A DNA stretch of 20,773 nucleotides from Candidatus Tayloriibacteriota bacterium (GTDB taxonomy: Bacteria; Patescibacteriota; Minisyncoccia; Phycocordibacterales; JAKAEA01), in NCBI GenBank assembly GCA_029288535.1, contig JARIGY010000061.1:1-20773 (forward strand), written 5' to 3'. Shown in pieces: positions 12,925 to 20,559 of the stretch (position 1 is its first letter; each line of letters opens with the position of its first letter). Under the pieces are notes generated by a model, which had not been told where the DNA came from, did not search any database, and saw nothing but the letters and a program-made list of their open reading frames with translations. The translations under genes and the position numbers were made by a program.

Positions 12925-15249
12925 CTAAGTTGTTGGGGGTGTACTAGGTGCTGCCGGTTTCGATTCCTTTGCTTCGTCTATACCTCCCACTCCGGCATCC
13001 TTGAGAAGATCTTTCAATCCGTCAATTGGAGACGAACCTTTCTTTGCCTTATCCCTCAAAGATTTTGCTGCTTCTTTTAGGGGTTCCGAATAAGTGCCGC
13101 CTTCTGTTAGTCGGCGGTATAATCTCAGAGGATTGAACACTGCCGCAACAACTTTTCTTGGCAACCCTCGTGCTGCGTCACTTTTCTTTCTCTCCTCATC
13201 GGCTTTCATCTTCTCGGAACTATATAATTCGTTAGCTTTTTTATTTCTTATATCTTTCAAAATCTGTTTTTTCTCTTCTGCTGTGGCCTCAATCTTCTCT
13301 ATGGGCAGAGCGTTAATTGCATTTTTCTGGTCGTTATATACTCGAGCTTGAGCATTTGCTCTGTTCCAATTTTCTTGTGCAGTTTGCTGGTCTTTATTTG
13401 GATCTTTTCGCTCAATGTCGTATCGAGCAATTTTTTCTCGCTCTTCTTCTATTTTTTCATTAAGGTTAGCAATTTTAACTCCTCGAACATAAACTTTATT
13501 GTCGATTAGTTTGTCCGCTTCTTTCTGAACCTCTTTATCCTGCTCCTTTGCAAAATCTTCTCTAAGTTTTTTATTATCTTTATCTACATCGATAACTGAA
13601 TGTTTGCTGCCAAATTTTGCTCCTGCAGCAAGGCCTGTGGTATTTTTTTGAATGTATGACCCTAAACGTGTGCTGGCAATAGGCCACTTTTTAAACTTAT
13701 TATCAAGGCGATTGAGGCCAGTTGCCCGTACTGTGCCTCTGCCCATATAACCCTGGGTCACTTTCCGCGCGCCTTCTATCCTTTTCAATCCCCCTTCCGT
13801 TATCTTACTAAACTTTCCTCCTACTTTGCCGGATTGGGTTTTTGCTAGTATAAGTGCAGCATTTAGAAGCACGATCAGGACAACAAAATGGATTGCGACA
13901 TCGGTGAAAGTATTAGTATTTTTACCACCGATACCAGCGGCTATGCCTGCCGAGACATTCTCCTGGCTAGTGCTTGCAAATTGGGCGCTTACGGTAACTG
14001 TTACCCAGATGAAGAACATGTAGAGAATTGGGAACAGCAACTGGCCTCTAAGCGCCGTCCACCATCGGTCGGCCTGGCTTTTTAACTGAGGCAGAACACC
14101 TCCCATGAAGGCAATCGGTGAAGACAAAAGCAGCAGGATGATGACAACATAGCGGAGCATGAACAGCCATGCTGCCGCAAGGAAGCTGAATGTGGCAATA
14201 AACATAACCACGCATTTCATGATTATGGTGCTAAGGAGGGCAAAGAAGGTATAGCTGCCAGGCGCTGCTGCAAGACTGGACATTCCGAGCAGTTGAACAA
14301 AACGGGTTGAGATGCTTCCGCCTGCGCCGATCGTGTTGTAAAAAGCCAAGGTAATGATGTTGGAAAAATCAATGAGGACTTTTGCGATAAAAAGGCTGAA
14401 ATTTATGAAGATGGCGGCAATGACAATCTGCATCAATACGCGTTTTGCATCCGCGCTTTTAATATCGAGTATTGTTTTGACTCCAACATAGAGAAGGATG
14501 AAGATAAACGATAAATTGGCGAGGTCACGGAACATTTTCCAAACGGTATCGATGCCCTTAACTGCCGTGATGTTGTTGTTTATGTTTACAACGCTGAATT
14601 TAATGACCGCATCAAAAATAATACCGGCGAGCCTCAGCAATAAACTAAAAATTTCGAGAAATATATTTCCAATCCAATCTACGGCATTGTTAATGCAATT
14701 ACCAACATCAATGCCCGATGTGACTCCTTGCCAGCAGGCTGTTTTTGAAGCGTTTGCGGTCGCTATCGATTCGTTATTTAATTGATTTAAATCTTTACCA
14801 ACAACATGCGATGCTTTTATTAAATCATTGTGAATGTTGTAAGCCGCCTGTTTCATATTAACCAGAAGATTTTGAGCATCTTTTGTGTCATTTTTCAAAA
14901 CAATATCACCTAGTGCTTGATCGAACTGAACATACAGGTACTTGTCGTAGTACATGCGAGCATCTGAATTGAGGGGTTTAACCTGGGCAATTATACTTGC
15001 ATCTTTAGCTGTATTCTCTATGCCATTCAATTGATTCAGATCAAGGATTCCCGCCTGCAGCGTTCCCATAATCTCGTTACAGATAGATATATTATCAGCA
15101 CTCACATGTCCAGATGAACAGTCATTATTTATATAAGGGACATCATCAAAACCTGAATTCGAAGCAAGTGACAGTTGAGGGACGGCAAATAGCAAAAAAA
15201 CAAATATAAAGATAGAAGTTATTTTTTTGTTCTTTGAAAGAAAGTTCAT
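12925..15249 (-). CDS. VirB6/TrbL-like polytopic membrane protein
   Basis: The 774-residue protein has a signal-like N-terminal segment (about 11-30), then an outer-facing helical region with four cysteines (C44, C57, C172, C184). Seven or so hydrophobic helices follow: near 193-218, 243-262, 271-293, 333-358, 361-384, 404-424 and 453-470. The pattern matches VirB6/TrbL-type inner-membrane channel components, with a core such as FMLRYVVIILLLLSSPIAFMGG. Residues 470-774 are cytosolic and strongly charged (KEVQKEADK, coiled-coil-like), ending Pro-rich. It is one of the few genes here with a clear Shine-Dalgarno: AGGAG at 15260-15256, overlapping the stop of the upstream gene. Its AT-richer composition differs from virB4. 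Confidence 0.8.
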   Translation of the reverse strand: MNFLSKNKKITSIFIFVFLLFAVPQLSLASNSGFDDVPYINNDCSSGHVSADNISICNEIMGTLQAGILDLNQLNGIENTAKDASIIAQVKPLNSDARMYYDKYLYVQFDQALGDIVLKNDTKDAQNLLVNMKQAAYNIHNDLIKASHVVGKDLNQLNNESIATANASKTACWQGVTSGIDVGNCINNAVDWIGNIFLEIFSLLLRLAGIIFDAVIKFSVVNINNNITAVKGIDTVWKMFRDLANLSFIFILLYVGVKTILDIKSADAKRVLMQIVIAAIFINFSLFIAKVLIDFSNIITLAFYNTIGAGGSISTRFVQLLGMSSLAAAPGSYTFFALLSTIIMKCVVMFIATFSFLAAAWLFMLRYVVIILLLLSSPIAFMGGVLPQLKSQADRWWTALRGQLLFPILYMFFIWVTVTVSAQFASTSQENVSAGIAAGIGGKNTNTFTDVAIHFVVLIVLLNAALILAKTQSGKVGGKFSKITEGGLKRIEGARKVTQGYMGRGTVRATGLNRLDNKFKKWPIASTRLGSYIQKNTTGLAAGAKFGSKHSVIDVDKDNKKLREDFAKEQDKEVQKEADKLIDNKVYVRGVKIANLNEKIEEEREKIARYDIERKDPNKDQQTAQENWNRANAQARVYNDQKNAINALPIEKIEATAEEKKQILKDIRNKKANELYSSEKMKADEERKKSDAARGLPRKVVAAVFNPLRLYRRLTEGGTYSEPLKEAAKSLRDKAKKGSSPIDGLKDLLKDAGVGGIDEAKESKPAAPSTPPTT

Positions 15250-15258
15250 ATATTTCTC

Positions 15259-17004
15259 CTATTGCACAATAACCGTCCTGCTCAACGGGCCTGATGAAAC
15301 GCCGGCGCTGTTCGTGACGCTGTAAGTGATGCTGTACGTGCCGGCTCTTGATGTGTCGATGCTTGAAGCGCCGCTCACGATCATCTTGTTGGAAATGTCC
15401 CCGTCTGCCTGGTCTATAGCCACCGCGCCCGGGTCTTCAAACGCACTTCCCTTTGCTACGGTAAGCGGATTTTCGCCGATGAGGGTAACGATAGGGATAA
15501 CCTTGGCGAAGATCTGCACGCCGGCGATCTCAAGCCGGGCATGGTGGTTTTCCTGAATGCGGACGTAGCGGCCGATAGTGCCTGCTGGCGGAGTGACAGT
15601 GGTGAGGTTGCCTCGAGGCGAAGCGGGCACGATAACCGCGCTCTTCCAGGTGCCCGGGCCGTCCGGCGGAAGGTCGTTGCCGCCCATCGGGTTTTGGGTG
15701 ATGGCGACGACGTAGTCGGTGAGGTCATCTCCGAAACCGTCGGCAATCCGCGGTGTGATGTCGATATGATCGATAGGTTGCTGTTTGCCCAGGTCTGCTT
15801 GCCACCAAGGGTTGTCCTGCGACTCGGTCATGGAAAGGCCGCCGAGTCCGGGGTCGCGGTTTTTGAAATTGGTAAGGGCAATCTGCGCGTCGTGGGCGCC
15901 GAGCGTGCTCGACTGGGTGGCAGTAGCGCCAAGGCCGGCGTTTTGCAGGCCGGCAGTCCCTGTGCTTCCCGTCGGTATTGTTGTGGTATTTAATGTAGTA
16001 GTTGTGTTGATGCCGGTCGTGCCGTTGCTCGAACTATTCTGCGGATTTTTCGGTTTTAAATATTTGCCCGAAGAGCTGTTTGAATTGTCGGATGAGCTGC
16101 TGCCGCGCAAGCCGTCTTTATTGTTGATGAGTTTACTGACGAGCGATTGGGCAAGGACAGTGACAGCGTCGTCCCATGTCTTGGCCTGTTCGAGCTGGCG
16201 GAGATCGCTGGTGAGGACGCTGTCCGCCTGGGTTTTTATAACAGAGCCGGGAGTGACGACATTGCCGTTGGCATCTTCCTGGGAATGAAAACCGTTGCCC
16301 CATGAGAGCTTCTGCTCTTCGATCGCCTGCTTGCTCGCGATGTTTGCACTGATGTTGTCCTGCTCGGTAAGATACGCGCCGATAGGGTTGCTGTCGTCGT
16401 TTTGGGTGACGGCAGCCCAGGTATCCCAGCCGCCGCCGCCTTCAAAATCGCCACTTACAAAAGTATTAAGCTTATCGGCCCCGACCTGCCTCTCGGCCGT
16501 GCAGTTGCCCGTGCTGCTGACATTGCTTGTGCCGGGAGTGTTGAAGTATGAGCCAAGACCGTTGACTACGTCCGCTTTGAAATATCCGCAGAGCGGCGCA
16601 TTGTCCCCGCTCAAAGCGTTGACGGAATCGGTGCCGGTCTTATCGTGGACGCTATTGAGGAAGTTGCCGAGATTGGTTTCGTACATCGGGTTGCCGTTGT
16701 TGCCGCCGTTGATCCAGGCAATGACTTCTTTTTGCATCTGTTCGATGATCAGTTTGACGGCAAATTTCAAAATCGAATCGAAACTCGTGAATGGAATCGG
16801 GATGCCCCATACGCTGTAGCCGGTGTGGACGGTTTCCTGGGCGCCTTGCGCATTGTTGTTGATCGGAATTCCCAGAGTGTCTCCAAGGTCGGTCGCCTGC
16901 GCTTTGTTTACGAATGAATTTCCAAAAATCGGCGCATAGGAAACCAGCAGAGTCGCGACGAGCGCTCCGGCTACCAGCTTCTTGGCATGTGATTGTAAGC
17001 GCAT
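15259..17004 (-). CDS. Secreted surface protein: VirB5/TrbJ-like N-region, discoidin-like and Ig-like domains
   Basis: The 581-residue protein has a signal peptide (about 1-37). A helical region (about 70-300) includes EVIAWINGGNNGNPMYETN, a stretch typical of patescibacterial T4SS-cluster proteins; its overall style recalls TrbJ/VirB5. A low-complexity Ser/Thr/Asn/Gly linker (about 300-357) leads to a discoidin/F5/8-type-C-like domain (358-500) with TATQSSTLG, 'WWQADLGKQQPIDHIDI', 'GRYVRIQ' and 'LEIAGVQIFA'. A DUF5011-type Ig-like domain follows (503-581, with 'FEDPGAVAIDQADGDIS' and 'AGTYSITYSVTNSAG'). Discoidin domains often bind glycans or lipid headgroups, so an adhesin at or near the pilus tip is a reasonable hypothesis. 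The start abuts the upstream stop. Confidence 0.8.
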   Translation of the reverse strand: MRLQSHAKKLVAGALVATLLVSYAPIFGNSFVNKAQATDLGDTLGIPINNNAQGAQETVHTGYSVWGIPIPFTSFDSILKFAVKLIIEQMQKEVIAWINGGNNGNPMYETNLGNFLNSVHDKTGTDSVNALSGDNAPLCGYFKADVVNGLGSYFNTPGTSNVSSTGNCTAERQVGADKLNTFVSGDFEGGGGWDTWAAVTQNDDSNPIGAYLTEQDNISANIASKQAIEEQKLSWGNGFHSQEDANGNVVTPGSVIKTQADSVLTSDLRQLEQAKTWDDAVTVLAQSLVSKLINNKDGLRGSSSSDNSNSSSGKYLKPKNPQNSSSNGTTGINTTTTLNTTTIPTGSTGTAGLQNAGLGATATQSSTLGAHDAQIALTNFKNRDPGLGGLSMTESQDNPWWQADLGKQQPIDHIDITPRIADGFGDDLTDYVVAITQNPMGGNDLPPDGPGTWKSAVIVPASPRGNLTTVTPPAGTIGRYVRIQENHHARLEIAGVQIFAKVIPIVTLIGENPLTVAKGSAFEDPGAVAIDQADGDISNKMIVSGASSIDTSRAGTYSITYSVTNSAGVSSGPLSRTVIVQ

Positions 17005-17832
17005 CTATGGTGTTAGGCTACTCCAGATTTTTCCGCTGTCGGTATTACTGAACAGTATACCATTGCCTGCAAGATAACTGGCGGCGGTTTTCAACAGATT
17101 GATCTGATTTGCGCTATCCTGCTGGTAATTGTTGATGCCGATGAATCCGCGGACCGAATCGGAAAAAAATACCGACATATTGTCGACGTCGTCGGCCAAG
17201 TGGGCGTAGCCGTTTATTATTTCCAGATAATTTGCCGCCTCGTTTGCCGGCGCCGGGATCTTTTGCAGGTCGAGCGCCAGCATGCGGTAGCTTTTTGCGA
17301 TCGGAGAGAGCTCGGCCGCAACGGTTGTCGTGCTGTTTGCGTTCTGGTCGGCCGAAATGATATCGACAGGGCTCGTCTTCAGGCTTTGATAGTAGGTAAT
17401 GACTGTTTTAGCCACGTTGTTGCCGAAAGTATGGGTTTTTTCCTTGTCTAAATCAGAAAATGTCGAGATATCCCTTAAAGTGAAGCTCTGTGCCGATGTC
17501 GTGGCGTATGTTGTCGTCAGGTTCTGGATGAGCTGCGCTTCATTGTCGGTCGTCAGGGTGCCGCTGTTTTTGAGCACGATATAATTTTGGGCGAAATCCT
17601 GGGAAAGGTTGCGGGTCAAAGAACTGCCCGTGTCCACTGAGCTATTTGCCGAAACTTTATTGAGAAGCTGCGTGCGGACGTTTGCTGTATCGGTTGGCTG
17701 AACGGCTACCACGCTGTTGCCTGTGCTGGTCAGGGCGCTGTCTTTTTCCTGGCCTACTGTATTGCGTACGGCGACACCAAGAACAATGAGGCATCCGAGA
17801 GCGATCGTTATTATTTTCTTTGAAGGAAGCAT
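17005..17832 (-). CDS. Anchored extracytoplasmic helical protein, first gene of the cluster
   Basis: The 275-residue protein starts MLPSKKIITIALG with one hydrophobic segment (about 5-22). A Ser/Thr-rich linker follows, then a mainly helical region ('NEAQLIQNLTTTYATTSAQSF', 'LALDLQKIPAPANEAANYLEIING'). No catalytic motif or cysteine pair was recognised. It is the first gene of the eleven-gene minus cluster, and its ATG lies 12 bases after a minus-strand -10 in the palindromic divergent promoter (17838-17853). It is probably a component or assembly partner outside the membrane, inferred from order alone. Confidence 0.7.
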   Translation of the reverse strand: MLPSKKIITIALGCLIVLGVAVRNTVGQEKDSALTSTGNSVVAVQPTDTANVRTQLLNKVSANSSVDTGSSLTRNLSQDFAQNYIVLKNSGTLTTDNEAQLIQNLTTTYATTSAQSFTLRDISTFSDLDKEKTHTFGNNVAKTVITYYQSLKTSPVDIISADQNANSTTTVAAELSPIAKSYRMLALDLQKIPAPANEAANYLEIINGYAHLADDVDNMSVFFSDSVRGFIGINNYQQDSANQINLLKTAASYLAGNGILFSNTDSGKIWSSLTP

Positions 17833-17837
17833 TTAGG

Positions 17838-17853
17838 TGCTATAATTATAGCA
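17838..17853. promoter_or_regulatory. Palindromic bidirectional promoter
   Basis: TGCTATAATTATAGCA is a perfect 16-base palindrome. Each strand reads TGCTATAAT, an extended -10: TATAAT at 17841-17846 on the plus strand and 17850-17845 on the minus strand. The plus-strand ATG is at 17853 (six bases beyond the -10), and the minus-strand ATG is at 17832 (12 bases beyond). It links the pilus/secretion cluster with the divergent peptidoglycan-binding gene. The two -10 elements overlap, so polymerases on the two strands should compete. Confidence 0.75.
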
Positions 17854-18662
17854 TGGCAGCGCGCTCGGATTCTATGCATAAAAAAATACTTATTTCAGGT
17901 TTGGTTTTTTCTTTATTTTTCCTGCCTTTCACAACGTTTGCATTTAGCCGCGATTTGAAAGTGGGTACGGTAAGCCAGGATGTGCGCCAATTGCAGGTCA
18001 TATTGAACAGCGACCCAGCTACGCAAATCGCTTCTTCAGGCATCGGTTCGCCCGGCCAGGAGTCGACCCGCTTCGGCGCTCTGACAAAAGCCGCGGTTAT
18101 CCGTTTTCAGATCAAGAATGGCATTAGTCCTACCGGTTTTGTGGGAGCGCTTACGAGAAGCAGGCTCAATAGTGCCGGCACCCTTGCGCCTTTGGCAACG
18201 GTCACAGACTTCCCTTCAAGTTTTGCCTTGAAAATTCCTTCCAACAGCCTTGCCGCTTCAAAACCAAGCGGTTCGGTCACTTTTTCCGATATCTCCGACC
18301 CTTCCCAGTCGGCGGCGGTCGCGGTGCATATCAAGTCTCCGGTTATCGCGCAGAACAAACCGAATGCGCCGGTTGTAGACTCCATCAATCCTTCGGTCGT
18401 GACCTCGATCAATCAGACTATTACCGTGACCGGTTCGAATTTTTCAAATGACACATCGATTTTCACCTATTTCGGTTCGGTCTCGCATCTCGCCTCTCCC
18501 GATGGCAAAACACTCGCATTCAAACTTTCGGACTTATCAAATCAGCCGCTTCTGCAGACGATGTATGCCAAAAAAACCCCAGGCCTCAACTTCGCCATGC
18601 CATTCGTGGTCTCGACTTCGGCCGGAGTTTCTGGCAGCAGCCAGTCCTTCGTAGTACAATAG
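17853..18662 (+). CDS. Secreted peptidoglycan-binding and TIG/IPT-domain protein
   Basis: The 269-residue protein starts at ATG 17853, placed six bases after a consensus -10. An ATG at 17874 is an alternative; an in-frame TTG at 17820 would overlap the promoter and the divergent start. A signal peptide (about 8-31) is followed by a peptidoglycan-binding type 1 domain (about 34-106): 'LKVGTVSQDVRQLQVILNS', 'TRFGALTKAAVIRFQIKNGI' and 'GFVGALTRSRLN'. A linker leads to a TIG/IPT-like domain (about 170-269, with 'INPSVVTSINQTITVTGSNFS'). It is expected to bind the cell wall, perhaps anchoring surface structures. The divergent promoter and neighbours suggest use with the pilus/secretion cluster. 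It has no catalytic hydrolase domain. Confidence 0.85.
   Translation: MAARSDSMHKKILISGLVFSLFFLPFTTFAFSRDLKVGTVSQDVRQLQVILNSDPATQIASSGIGSPGQESTRFGALTKAAVIRFQIKNGISPTGFVGALTRSRLNSAGTLAPLATVTDFPSSFALKIPSNSLAASKPSGSVTFSDISDPSQSAAVAVHIKSPVIAQNKPNAPVVDSINPSVVTSINQTITVTGSNFSNDTSIFTYFGSVSHLASPDGKTLAFKLSDLSNQPLLQTMYAKKTPGLNFAMPFVVSTSAGVSGSSQSFVVQ
18655..18660 (+). promoter_or_regulatory. Possible promoter of the hydrolase gene
   Basis: TACAAT at 18655-18660 lies in the last codons of the upstream gene (GTA CAA TAG), nine bases before the ATG at 18670. It resembles the yidC arrangement, but there is no TG extension and no good -35. AGGG at 18661-18664 could instead be a weak ribosome site, with co-transcription from the gene upstream. 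Confidence 0.35.
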
Positions 18663-18669
18663 GGCAAAC

Positions 18670-19794
18670 ATGAATCAAAAAGTATTACGAAGCGTTGCCT
18701 TCCTGTGCATCCTGAGCGTTCTTTCTTTCTATACCCCGCGCATCATCACTCCCCAAGCCCATGCCGCCACCTGTCCCGGACCGGGCTGTTTCGGTGGTGT
18801 TGATATTTTCAATTTCGAGTGCGACTGCAGCGACAATTTCCTTATTTTTTTCGCACCGCTTTACTTCTACGGCAGCCCGACGCCCACAATGGGTCCGATG
18901 GGTTACGAACAGGGCACGATCGAGTATTCCACCTATGACATCAGTCCGACCAAAGCGGCCCTGGGTACGTACGTACAAGGCGTTCCAACCTGTTACATCT
19001 ATGTCGGTGAAGGCTGTGTTTCTTTGCCGAGCTATGGTTATATTCTGCCGTACACCGGTGCGTCGCAAATGGGCGGCGGCCTTTCTGTGATAGGCAGCGC
19101 GATCGGCGGAGCGGTAAGCGCCGGCGGCAGCGGTTCGAATAACGGCGGATCGAATAACAATGGCGGTACTCCTACCCAGCCGACCCAACCCACCCAACCC
19201 ACGCAACCTACCCAACCGACTCAGCCTGTAACTCCGCCTACCAACCCTGTCGCACCGCAAAGCGGCAAAACAGTCGTCGTATTCGTGAGCGGTGGCGGCA
19301 TGACGCACGACGCGGCCCTGAGTGTCCAGGCATATGCCGCTTCATACTATAAAGCCAACCTGCCGGCCGGTACTCCTATAGCCACTTTCGGTTACGACGA
19401 CGATATTATCGGCGGTCTTCGCTCACGCTACCCTGGCTACAAAGTCATTCTTACCGGTCATAGTTTTGGCGGCGAGGCTGTTATCCGCGCGGCGGCCGGG
19501 CTGGGCATTCCTATCGAGCTCCTTATCGCTTTCGACCCTGTGCATTCACAAAGCTACTGGCAGGCATCCGACTTTCCGATATCAGCCAATGTAAAAAAAG
19601 CCATCGTATATCGCCGTGAATTCGTCGACGGCACTCCGGCGAGCGGCCTTGAAGCCAACCCCCGTCCCCAGGATATGAACGTTATCTATCCCGAAGACCC
19701 TTCGCAGCGAAACAACCAGGATTACGTCAATACCATGCACGGTTGGGCCGTGTGGAATGAGAATTATTTCCCTTATATTATTTCAGCGCTGTAA
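18670..19794 (+). CDS. Secreted alpha/beta hydrolase (lipase-like) with a cysteine-rich N-region and PTQ linker
   Basis: The 374-residue protein has a signal peptide (about 1-32, ending AHA). A cysteine-rich domain (about 34-130) starts CPGPGCFGG and has C51, C53, C108, C116; it resembles N-terminal domains common in patescibacterial secreted proteins. A Gly/Asn-rich linker and six PTQ units (168-185) follow, encoded at 19171-19224. The C-terminal domain (about 198-374) is an alpha/beta hydrolase: GHSFGG has the nucleophile Ser265, and the likely acid and base are Asp289 and His357. The substrate is unknown, perhaps a lipid or ester of the host cell. It is eight bases after the peptidoglycan-binding gene. 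The 3' end overlaps rsmA by 17 bases. Confidence 0.8.
   Translation: MNQKVLRSVAFLCILSVLSFYTPRIITPQAHAATCPGPGCFGGVDIFNFECDCSDNFLIFFAPLYFYGSPTPTMGPMGYEQGTIEYSTYDISPTKAALGTYVQGVPTCYIYVGEGCVSLPSYGYILPYTGASQMGGGLSVIGSAIGGAVSAGGSGSNNGGSNNNGGTPTQPTQPTQPTQPTQPTQPVTPPTNPVAPQSGKTVVVFVSGGGMTHDAALSVQAYAASYYKANLPAGTPIATFGYDDDIIGGLRSRYPGYKVILTGHSFGGEAVIRAAAGLGIPIELLIAFDPVHSQSYWQASDFPISANVKKAIVYRREFVDGTPASGLEANPRPQDMNVIYPEDPSQRNNQDYVNTMHGWAVWNENYFPYIISAL
19171..19224 (+). repeat. In-frame 9-base tandem repeat encoding (PTQ)6
   Basis: Six copies of a CCNACNCAR unit encode Pro-Thr-Gln repeats in the hydrolase linker. Copies differ at third positions (CCTACCCAG, CCGACCCAA, CCCACCCAA and others), so they are not a fresh expansion. 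Such repeats form extended spacers and can vary in number between strains. Confidence 0.85.
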
Positions 19795-20554
19795 AAAGGC
19801 TTTTTATCTGATCCAATGTCAGGTCTTCGGCGCGAATTTTCTCACTTATTTTTTCTTGTGAAAATACTGAAACGAGTTTTTCTCGAGGGTAGTGTTCACT
19901 TAGGTTCCCTATCAGCATTTTGCGCTTGTGGGCGAAACCAAGTTTCATGAATGTAAAAAATTCCTGCTCAGAAAAATTTGAAAAGAAATTTTTTGAAATA
20001 TCGCTTATCGCGATAATGGCAGAATCGACATTTGGCGCGGGAGAAAAATATTTTGCCTTTACAGTCATGACGTATTTAGGGTTGCCGTAGGCTTTCACGC
20101 TCATCGAGAGGATGCTTTCTTTGTTGTCCCGGGCCACTATGCGCTGCGCCACTTCTTTTTGCAGCATGATCACCATTTTTGAAGGTTGAAAATTGCTTTC
20201 CAGAAACTTCTGCAAAAATGTGCCGGTAATGTAATACGGAATGTTGGCGATGATTTTATACGGATGCGAAAAAGAAACATTAAACTCCAAAATATCTTTC
20301 TCTAAAATTTCCAACTTCCCCGCTTCTATTTCTGCTTTGAACTTTTCCTGCAAAAGCTCTATCAAACGATGGTCTTTCTCGACAGCAATGACTTTCCCGG
20401 CAAGCTTCACAAGCTCTGCGGTGAGCACGCCTTTGCCCGGGCCGACTTCGAGAATAGTATCTTCAGCTGCAATGTCTCCGGCAGTTATGAGCGCCCGCAA
20501 GGCTTCTTTGGACTTCAGAAAATTCTGGCCGAGGGATTTTTTGGCGGGGATCAT
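19778..20554 (-). CDS. rsmA: 16S rRNA (adenine1518-N6/adenine1519-N6)-dimethyltransferase
   Basis: The 258-residue protein is a complete KsgA/RsmA. It has KKSLGQNFL (5-13, SAM-site entry), the SAM motif ILEVGPGKGVLT (34-45), the acidic residue in VIAVEKD (55-61) and the catalytic NIPYYI motif (104-109). It dimethylates two adenines at the 3' end of 16S rRNA, a late step and check in small-subunit assembly. It follows the helicase gene by five bases on the same strand. No Shine-Dalgarno site is visible. Its stop overlaps the end of the convergent hydrolase gene by 17 bases, so no room for a terminator exists between them. Confidence 0.95.
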   Translation of the reverse strand: MIPAKKSLGQNFLKSKEALRALITAGDIAAEDTILEVGPGKGVLTAELVKLAGKVIAVEKDHRLIELLQEKFKAEIEAGKLEILEKDILEFNVSFSHPYKIIANIPYYITGTFLQKFLESNFQPSKMVIMLQKEVAQRIVARDNKESILSMSVKAYGNPKYVMTVKAKYFSPAPNVDSAIIAISDISKNFFSNFSEQEFFTFMKLGFAHKRKMLIGNLSEHYPREKLVSVFSQEKISEKIRAEDLTLDQIKSLFTALK

Positions 20555-20559
20555 GGTAT

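Noticed and set aside
15785..16819. Long plus-strand ORFs opposite the discoidin-like gene
   Set aside because: The minus frame has a signal peptide and recognisable domains; the plus frames show Leu/Ser/Pro-rich noise with no domain pattern.
17820..17852. Upstream TTG start for the peptidoglycan-binding gene
   Set aside because: It would put the start inside the divergent gene and the codons across the palindromic promoter, and would add 11 residues before the signal peptide. ATG at 17853 fits the -10 distance seen at other genes.
19171..19224. Short tandem repeats as a possible CRISPR or minisatellite
   Set aside because: Units are nine bases, in frame, differ mostly at third positions and have no spacers. 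They simply encode a PTQ linker.
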